64,000 nucleotides of DNA. Origin: Collybiopsis luxurians FD-317 M1. Lineage: Eukaryota; Basidiomycota; Agaricomycetes; Agaricales; Omphalotaceae. Both the position numbers and the translations under genes were made by a program. The notes below the pieces were generated by a model that worked only from the letters and a program-made list of their open reading frames with translations, made no database searches and was not told the DNA's origin. The stretch spans positions 66,607 through 130,606 of the forward strand of contig KN834833.1 of assembly GCA_000827265.1 (NCBI GenBank), written 5' to 3'. Positions 56,868 through 64,000 of the stretch are shown piece after piece (the stretch's first letter is position 1; every line of letters starts with the position of its first letter).

Positions 56868-58919
56868 GTGAATCTGCTCATTGCTGCTTTGGGATCAGCT
56901 CTTTATATAGGAAACTCAGATCAGGCTATCTATATCTTATGGAAAGCCAGAAGGCCTCGCTTGTCACCGAGGTATTATCATCATTTGATGTAATCCAATT
57001 TCGGTGTTTGATCTCGAAATGGTAAGGGGACCTCGGATACTCTGTGTTGGTATCATTTTATTTATATTCTATCGACTCTACTCCCATATTTCCCACTATT
57101 TCTTTCAAGGATACTTGATATGGAAGCACCGACTGTGCAATATTTTCCGGATGCGCAATCTGGTGATTCAATGTTCCCCATTGATTCATCCCCTTCCAAT
57201 AATTGTCCTGGATTAACCTGCTGTTTAATGTCTGCATTCCTATGTGGGCCCCAATTTCCGTTGTCCTTTCTTGTCTTGCCGAGATCTTTGTACCCAGAGA
57301 GTCAACTGTCTAGCCAACAGGTTGGACAGAACAGGCGTTGCTGGAAGCATTATTTGGTTCCTTTCGATAATCCTTCTGCATTGGATATCCTTTTTTTATT
57401 GTGCCATTGACTTCTTGTCTTGTTCCTTTTAATTATGTGGTGGAGTCAATTAGCTCCTGCTTCCATTTGGTGGCCCTATGCCCCCTTTCCCTGGGTTTTG
57501 GCCCAATGGTTATTGCAGACTGCATAAATTACTATAATCAAATATTCGAAAATGCCTATTAGGATTGGATGCCATCTTACCCCTGTCTACATCTTATCTG
57601 CCTGTCCGCCTGATTCCAGCTCTCCTATCCGTATCTTTAGATGATCTAGCGCTTGAGTCCTCAAATGCGTTGGACCCCACAAATCTTGTGTCATGATTAG
57701 GAGTGCCATTTTCTCCAGATGGAAACAGAATTGGTTCTGGTTCTGCAGACACTGAAGAGAGACATGCAAAAATTCATGGGCATTATAAATAGCAGTTGAA
57801 GTGGGAGACAAGATAGAGTGGAAATGGAATAACTTGAAGTAGGCTAAGCAGAAATGATATTATTTCCATACCCAGTTTCCATTACATTCCAATGCAGTGC
57901 GGGAAGCAGAGGAAAAATATCAGAGGCTATTCTGCTTGAGCTATGGTGAGATATACTCAGCACGACTGTGTACTTCCCAAAAAGTGAAAAAAGTATATGT
58001 ACTGCAGGAGAGCAACCACTTTGGGAGTGGTGTACTTGGGCTCGGTAGGTTGAACTCTCTTAAAGGCTACACTAAGCTATTGGGTTTCACTGAGCACAAA
58101 GAGGTTTTAATCTTGCTATGTCCTATGTGTGTCCGTTGCGTAAAAGTGCAATTTAACATAGGCGGAGGGCGTGGGAAAAATTGTACATGTACAGTATGTG
58201 ATTGAATACTTTATAAGTTCGTGTATCCAAGTAAATGAATGCCAAAGTTATAGCGGAAGGAGAGAAAATGATCTAGTTGAGTGGCAGATGATTGATGTAG
58301 TTCCATGAAGAACACATGAGAGGACAACAATAGGTTTACATAGGTTCAGGTATAGAAAAACATTGCAAATGCAAATGCCAAATAAGCACTATACAAGAGC
58401 ACTGGGGCAGGATATATAAGAAAATCTTCGCCAAATGGAGACATGTTGTACTAAGGAGCCAAACCTCACGATTTGGCAACAAGGCTGTGTTAGGGGCTTA
58501 CAGGTGCTTCGGTCAGAGTTAGGGATCATTTTACGGCCGAAAAATCTTCAAGTCTTTTTTCGGCCATAAAAGGGATTAGATTACTGGCAAAATTTTATTT
58601 GAATAATGAAGGAAATTCAAATGCCTTTATGGGTGAAATTTGGAAATAATAATGGCCGAAATCAATGTTTTTTATCAGTGGAAATTCGGAAGGGATATCG
58701 AATGCTTTTTGGAGCGAAATTTTCCTTTAATTCTGTTCCTTTTTTCAATTATACTTCCGCGAAAAAAATTTGAATTCCCAATTTTTTTCGGTCAAAATTC
58801 AGGAATTATTTTAAGTCTTTACGGTAATAATTATGGTTAAAAAAAATTGGACCAGTCCTAATGATAATACCACTGCGATGGTGAGCCATGCCCAAAAAAT
58901 GTAGTCATGTACATTCACT
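56868..58919. other. Intergenic DNA, putative AT-rich non-autonomous element near 58510-58865
   Basis: Frames at 57120-57410, 57587-57811 (minus) and 57897-58205 have no recognisable domains. At 58510-58865 the sequence is rich in GGCCGAAA/TTTTTTCGG half-sites and TTAGG-type ends (TTAGGGATCATTTTACGG at the left, the complement of AATTGGACCAGTCCTAA at the right), which may be a MITE. Confidence 0.35.
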
Positions 58920-59595
58920 TTTAAGGTTTGGTCGCAAGTGTAGCACCCTGTAGTGCTCCTGCATCTAATACCTTCGCTATAAACATCTCAACTTTGGAAG
59001 CCTTTCCCTTAAAAGTATTCAGGGCATCAAATGATGGAGACTTTGCAGTGGAGGTAAGGATGACAGGAACTGGTGGAACGGAGGGTGGTCGTGGAGGATG
59101 GGTTGTTTGTAGAAAGCTGAGTCTGAATCGCAGTTACTGCTTTAAGAATATCTGAAAGAGTTTTGCTGGTGTCCGTCTGATGGAAACGATCAACATTCCC
59201 TTTCATGATAGATAGATCATGGAATGTGAGCGAGGCGACAGCGTTGGGATTAGGAGCAGGGCCGATATCTTCGGATATAGATTGAAAGCCGTGATTAGGG
59301 GAGCGTCGGACATGATGTTGAGGAACAATGATAGATTGATCGATGGGGAGGTTGTGTGGCAGCGCCCCTGGCGTTAAGAGTCGGTGTGAGTCAAAATATA
59401 TCAGATACGGATCTATGTACAAGCAATGTGATTTGAGCGATAATGAAATAAGTAAGTGTGGCTATGCGGAAGTAATAAGTGTCGAGGAGAAACAAGTAAT
59501 AAAACAAATGCATAGACAAATAATGGAGAGTTGGAGATTGTTACAGCTGGAGAGATCAGTGCCTGAACTTTTCGCTCAGATACCAACTCGCAACA
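58920..59595 (-). pseudogene. 5' end of an LTR retrotransposon: primer-binding site and gag
   Basis: On the minus strand, TTGGTATCTGAGCG (~59591-59578) resembles the initiator-Met tRNA primer-binding motif TGGTATCAGAGC. Downstream a gag-like frame gives KTLSDILKAVTAIQTQLS (~59120) and, after a shift near 59050, SPSFDALNTFKGKASKVEMF and IAKVLDAGALQGATLATK (~59010-58930), the usual start of a gypsy-type capsid domain. Nothing of pol remains. The LTR would lie at ~59592 and above but its outer end was not found. Confidence 0.5.
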
Positions 59596-59835
59596 AGTAC
59601 CCGAGTAAACGTTAGGAGCCCGCACCTTATAGCGGGACAGATATCAGTGCCTTAATATGCGAACCTCAATGACACAGAAAGATACACCGGTTCAATTTCG
59701 GGCCTGTAATAAACAAAGCTATATAAAATAAATAAATAATGTCCCAATGGGATCGTGATTGATTGCTGTACCGTTACTGCACGTCTTACTTTTAATGCCC
59801 AGGTCTCCCCAGACCATGACCTACTGACAATTACA

Positions 59836-61652
59836 ATGACCCTTGGGCCTGCTGAAGCTGCGTGCGTATCTTCAAATTCACGTTGCTGTAACTCTGGATT
59901 GAAACAGACTAACATAGACAGGGACCCATGCTTCTTGGAAGCTTTGTCGGCCTAATATTATATGGCATATCCTTTACTCAGGTGTAAGAAAAGCACTCAT
60001 GTTCCTGGGGGCTACTCTGAATACCAATGCAGGTATCTATACTGGGCTACATATTGGAAAAAGTCAGTAATTTTGATTGACTCCTTGGTGATGTTTGACA
60101 GAATAGATGTGTCCAGAGATCGCTCTCTTGTTAAGAGATATGTCCGTCTTTTCCTTATCCAACCTCCAGCAGAAGTTATACACCCAGAATTTCTAGGTGG
60201 CCCTGGTCTTTTTAGTTGATACTGGACACATCATAGTTGAGATGGCATACTTATATCTTTCCTTAATCAAGCATTTTGGTGAGTTTACAGGAGTATTTGA
60301 TCTCTCTAATGCGTTGTGTAAGGCACCGCTTATTTAGTATGAATCAGGGGACACAACCTATATTCTGAAGTCAACTTGGCTGTTGGATTCCGGTAAGTTA
60401 ATTTAGAACTTATTCTGTCATATGTGCTGATATAAATTGCTTAGAAATTGCATTCGTGGTGTGTTTCAAGCTTTACCAGATAAAATAGTATTCCCGAGAT
60501 AAACAATCAAAGGGTATAATCGGAGGCTTGGTTCAGGCATTCTATGGTTGGCGTCTCAAGATCCTTGTTGGCAGCTGGCTTCTGTCGGGGACAGTATTTT
60601 TGGGGGCCTCACTCAACATGTGTAAGTAGAGCTTTCACCATCTGCATAGCGTGGTTTATTAAGAGTTTTCCTTTCAGTATTGGGAATAGGAACCGCCATT
60701 GCCGGTCAGAGGGTCAGACTGTTCTTAGAGTTTCGACAATTTCAAGTAGTTGTCATTATTTGTAAGCTCCGCATCGAAATTCAGGAGGTGAGTCAAACCT
60801 AAAGTGTTTTTAGGGGCTAGTATAGCTATCATAACAGATTTAGTCATTATGATAACATTAGTGATGTATTTAGCAAGTATCCTCTTGTGTCAAACTTTTT
60901 ACATTATATCTGATATCTGTCACCTTCTAGCGTCGCTCTCGTACAGGATTCAAATCCACAGACACCCACATTGATAGAATCATTCGGCGTATGTCTTTTT
61001 CTTTGACTGTCAAGTTTCCTGACCTTCATCAATAACATTATTGTGTAGTGACACTTCAAACAGGTAAGCAATTATTGCCTAAGTTTGTCCATTGGCACAT
61101 ATTGAAAAGCTATTTTTTTTAGGAATGATCACGGTTATCTGGGAGTGAGTTGTTCAATGATCATTGAAGTTCATAAGATTTGATGTATGCTCAGCATATC
61201 TCACCTTTTGACATACGAGATAGACCCTGCTGGAATGTATGCTTTACCTTAGATAAGCTGGGTCAATGCTAATAGTAACCGTCAGCCATCTCTTCTTCAA
61301 CTTTACCCTTGGAAGGCTTTATAGTAATGCTTTCCTCTCATCATTGAATTCAAGGGGTGGATGGGAATTCATAGAGAATGACGAGGCAAATCAGAATGAC
61401 CAGCAGGTATGGTTAAATGTTATGTGTCATATTTCATTATTTCATCACTTCTATTGCTGGCTCTTGTCGCTAGGTTGAAGTCAGTTTACACAACTTGCCA
61501 GAAGTGAGTTTGCCTCTCTGATTCCTTTATTGATCACAGAGAGGACTTGATTTATGTCTAATATACATCTGGTAAAGGTTTTTGTAGAAGTTGAAACCCA
61601 TGCTACGGTGGACACTACTATTCGCAAGCCTGATGCGGCCATGTCTTTTTAA
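59836..61652 (+). CDS. DUF6534 seven-transmembrane protein, about 17 exons
   Basis: Exons read 59836-59865, 59922-59983, 60033-60062, 60102-60145, 60216-60278, 60348-60392, 60445-60458, 60513-60621, 60678-60761, 60805-60876, 60947-60988, 61049-61063, 61123-61144, 61195-61236, 61286-61406, 61474-61503 and a last one to ~61652. The first sixteen join in phase (825 nt). Diagnostic motifs: MLLGSFVGLILYGISFTQVY, LDTGHIIVEMAYLYLSLIKH, GIIGGLVQAFYGWRLKIL, GIGTAIAGQRVRLFLEFRQF, FKSTDTHIDRIIR, LTLQTGMITVIW and HLFFNFTLGRLYSNAFLSSL. These match DUF6534, a fungal membrane family of unknown function. The final exon join is one base out of phase in my reading, and some acceptors are weak, so slight decay is possible. 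Confidence 0.75.
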
Positions 61653-62837
61653 AAGTGTAATACTATATTTCCGTTGTATTTTGTGGAGTCACAACTTGCT
61701 TATAACAATTGATGGACCTTGTTCATGTTGTATTTTGTATTTTGTTAGCATACCCGGAGGATTACAATCCGGCAAGTTCAAGTAAGTACTACAAACTTAC
61801 TGGAACATTATATTAATTACTCATACACAGTTTAGTTGTATTAGATTATTGAGGAATATTCTAGTTATATTCCGTACAGTATATACGGCCTGTCCTGAGG
61901 CGAGGATAATCAATTATTTCTTTAATATTTTTTTTCAGTGTTCACTTAGCTTCAACGCTTGTATCAGTCCTCTGCACCATCAATTTCTACAATAGTTTGC
62001 AATCAAGTTGGCGCAAGGAAGGAAGGAAGCTACATGATTAGTAGCTGATGTAGTCCCCGACTCTGACCGAAGGGAAGGGAGGGCTTTGTATGCAGCGATC
62101 GGCCACAATCTCCCCAAATCTGGCCCCAATAGGAAGGAGTTTCTCACAATACATTGATGAGATTCAAATCAAGGTCACGTGATAAACCTCCTGTCTTAAC
62201 TAACACAGTTGACGCTTCAGCGCTTAACCTGAATTTCATTGACAAAATTTTGTTAATGGCCTCTTCACATAATGAGCCATCTGATATACTTTTACTGGCA
62301 TTCTCATACATCATGTACAGTAGAGTTTAAAACTTCTATCTTTTCTGGATGCTACTCAGTATGAGATGCTTGGAAGATTTGAATTGGGTACTATTCTCAC
62401 AGGAGGCAGCCACCCAAGAGGAGCCAGAGATTCAGATCTTGGATATGATTCTCATGGGACCCCTTCCCCCCCATTTAAGGAGGGAGTCCAGATTGGCACC
62501 ATTGGCATGTCAATTGTGTGCACGTACAGTCTTTGACCACTCAATGGGACAGATTTCGGTAATTCGCCCTTTGAGTGTTCTTTAATCTATTTTTCACATA
62601 AATTTTGAGCTAGGCATTATTCTAGGTTGATTATGAGTATATGCTGAATTTATTGTATTTTTCTGACTTCTACCAGAAGTGCCATGAGTGAAAAATCAAT
62701 TTCCACCACAAATGGGACAAGAATTCAAAATCATCTGATTCCTGCCACACGCCGCCGGTTCACTGGATATCCTGTCAAGCCTGTCAAGTTTTTCACACAC
62801 GCATCAATTGCTTCCATCATCACTACATGAGTCTTTG
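61653..62837. other. Intergenic DNA
   Basis: No confident gene. A 78-codon frame (62349-62585) has no features. 62640-62837 may be the 3' flank of the pogo-like element; no terminal inverted repeat was identified. Confidence 0.45.
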
Positions 62838-64000
62838 CTACTGTTCCCTCCTTCCTCCCTCTGAGTAGCCTCTCGAGAAAGTGGTTTGGGAATAGGAGGC
62901 AGGACAAAATCCTTCTTTGGTTAGGTACCCAGCTGCTTCTCGCCTCTTTTTTTTTGCTGCATCCCATTCTGTACACATTTCTTTCCATTCCACTGCCAAT
63001 TTTTGGTTCTCTTCCTTCCGTTCAGCCTCAAGCCTTTTCCATTGCTCCAAACTTTCCCTTCGTTCACTTTGTAGCATCTTCTTCCACTGTGCTTCTTCCT
63101 CCTTTCTTTGTGTTTCTTCAGTAAACTGAATAACACGGTTCACAAATTCTTCGCTACTGAGGAGCCTTGGAAGCCCATCACCCATTAGACACTTCTTCAT
63201 CTTCCTCTTCCTGCTCTCCTCCTGAGCTTCCAACTGGTTCTTGAGAATATCACAGTAGGTGTTATTTAGAACCATCCCTGACTGCATAACAATCATCTCT
63301 GTTTTCAGGTCATCATATTTCTTCTCTGCTTCCTTGAGAGCTGCCTGTAGATTTTCCTCAAGTTCAGTTGATGGTGGGATAGAGAGGAGATTGGCATAAT
63401 GTGAACCTTGTTTTGAAGGTGAGAATTGAGTAAATAATGGCGATGGTAGCTGATGGTGTGACCGGATTGGGGAACTTGTTAGGAGGAAAGATGAAGATGA
63501 ATTCCGCAGATTTTCTATCCCCTTCTTAATGGGGTCAGCAAAGGGGTCATCATCCACAGTAGACATTGAGCTATGTGCAGGCTGGTGGGGTGATGAAGAG
63601 CTGGAGGGAGAATGTGGCAATGATTGATCATGTTGACACTGTTGTTTCCATTTTGATGGTGAGTTGAAAGGTGTGTGCTCATTTTGTGTCCATTTCCCTA
63701 GCTGATGTATGGAGAACAGGACATTGGACATTGCCTTCACAGGACTCGGTGGTTCAATAGGCAGATGGCTGTGAATTGATGTCTCCTTGCTTGGGGCCAT
63801 CATCTCTGCTGTCACTGCTCCATGATTGAATGGCCAAACACCTGTCTTTTGGAAGGCAGCCTTGATATTCGCTTCTGTGAGGGTCTTCACATGAGCAGCA
63901 CTGTAAACTGCCAGGAAGTTTTCCTTCGTAATATTCTGTCGTTTTTTGCGATATAGTTTATCTTTCTCTTCGGTCCAGTTTTACTTTAGTGGGCCAAAGA
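62838..64000 (-). pseudogene. C-terminal part of a pogo-like (DDE_1) transposase, runs off the window
   Basis: Reading in from 64000 on the minus strand: FGPLK, TAA (~63983-63981), NWTEEKDKLYRKKRQNITKE, NFLAVYSAAHVKTLTEANIK and AAFQKTGVWPFNHGAVT. This is the conserved end of DDE_1 transposases of the pogo/Tigger branch of Tc1/mariner. A Ser/Pro-rich linker (~63700-63440) follows, then a long charged coiled coil (ALKEAEKKYDDLKTEM, RKEEEAQWKKMLQSERRES) to a stop at 62838. The catalytic part lies outside the window. The TAA fits CAA to TAA decay. Confidence 0.8.

Noticed and set aside
60279..60347. DUF6534 gene as a pseudogene because of the TAG at ~60336
   Set aside because: A GT-AG intron ending at 60347 removes the TAG and restores the conserved frame.

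Overview
The window is nuclear DNA of a filamentous fungus, almost certainly a mushroom-forming basidiomycete (Agaricomycetes). Genes are split by many 40-70 bp GT-AG introns, and the recognisable families are typical of that class: a DUF6534 seven-helix protein, a DUF3237-like secreted protein, a NACHT NTPase relic, a basidiomycete tnp2-type transposase, a pogo-like transposase and copia pols. No tRNA, rRNA, CRISPR or bacterial feature was seen. These assignments come from reading motifs by eye, with no database search.

Layout. 1-8970 is the first copy (A) of an ~8 kb segmental duplication. It is mostly non-coding repeat plus one apparently intact 10-exon, 384-aa membrane-protein gene (5908-7589). 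9.7-11.5 kb holds a decayed reverse-strand copia pol. 12.4-13.1 kb is a fold-back element. 13231-37816 is a three-level nest of transposons whose boundaries can be placed to the base: a copia LTR retrotransposon (180-bp LTRs, TSD GGTAG) is split inside its reverse transcriptase by a small hAT-type element (TSD CTTGCAGC), which is itself split by a 19,457-bp CACTA-like element (TIRs starting CACACC, TSD TCA).

The CACTA-like element is the most interesting object. Besides a tnp2-type transposase gene it carries at least six other gene units: an Spt5-like NGN-KOW gene with a duplicated C-terminal piece, a gene joining a possible nuclease-like domain to a kinase-like domain, a WD40-like gene with a C-terminal membrane helix, a coiled-coil/low-complexity gene, an intact 184-aa gene and one further relic. 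Nearly every interrupted reading frame in it is broken by TGA, as expected if CGA codons decayed by CpG deamination.

37.8-39.3 kb is mostly unassigned. 39274-46620 is copy B of the duplication; its membrane gene has lost its ATG and most of its exons to a truncated hAT element. 46.6-50.6 kb is repeat-rich intergenic DNA. 50643-51502 is an intact 5-exon DUF3237-like gene, followed by a truncated paralogue and a third, diverged copy (C) of part of the large repeat. 52.9-58.9 kb holds unidentified ORFs and a NACHT pseudogene. 58.9-59.6 kb is the 5' end of a reverse-strand LTR retrotransposon (PBS plus gag), head-to-head with a DUF6534 gene (59836-61652). The right edge holds the C-terminal part of a pogo-like transposase on the minus strand.
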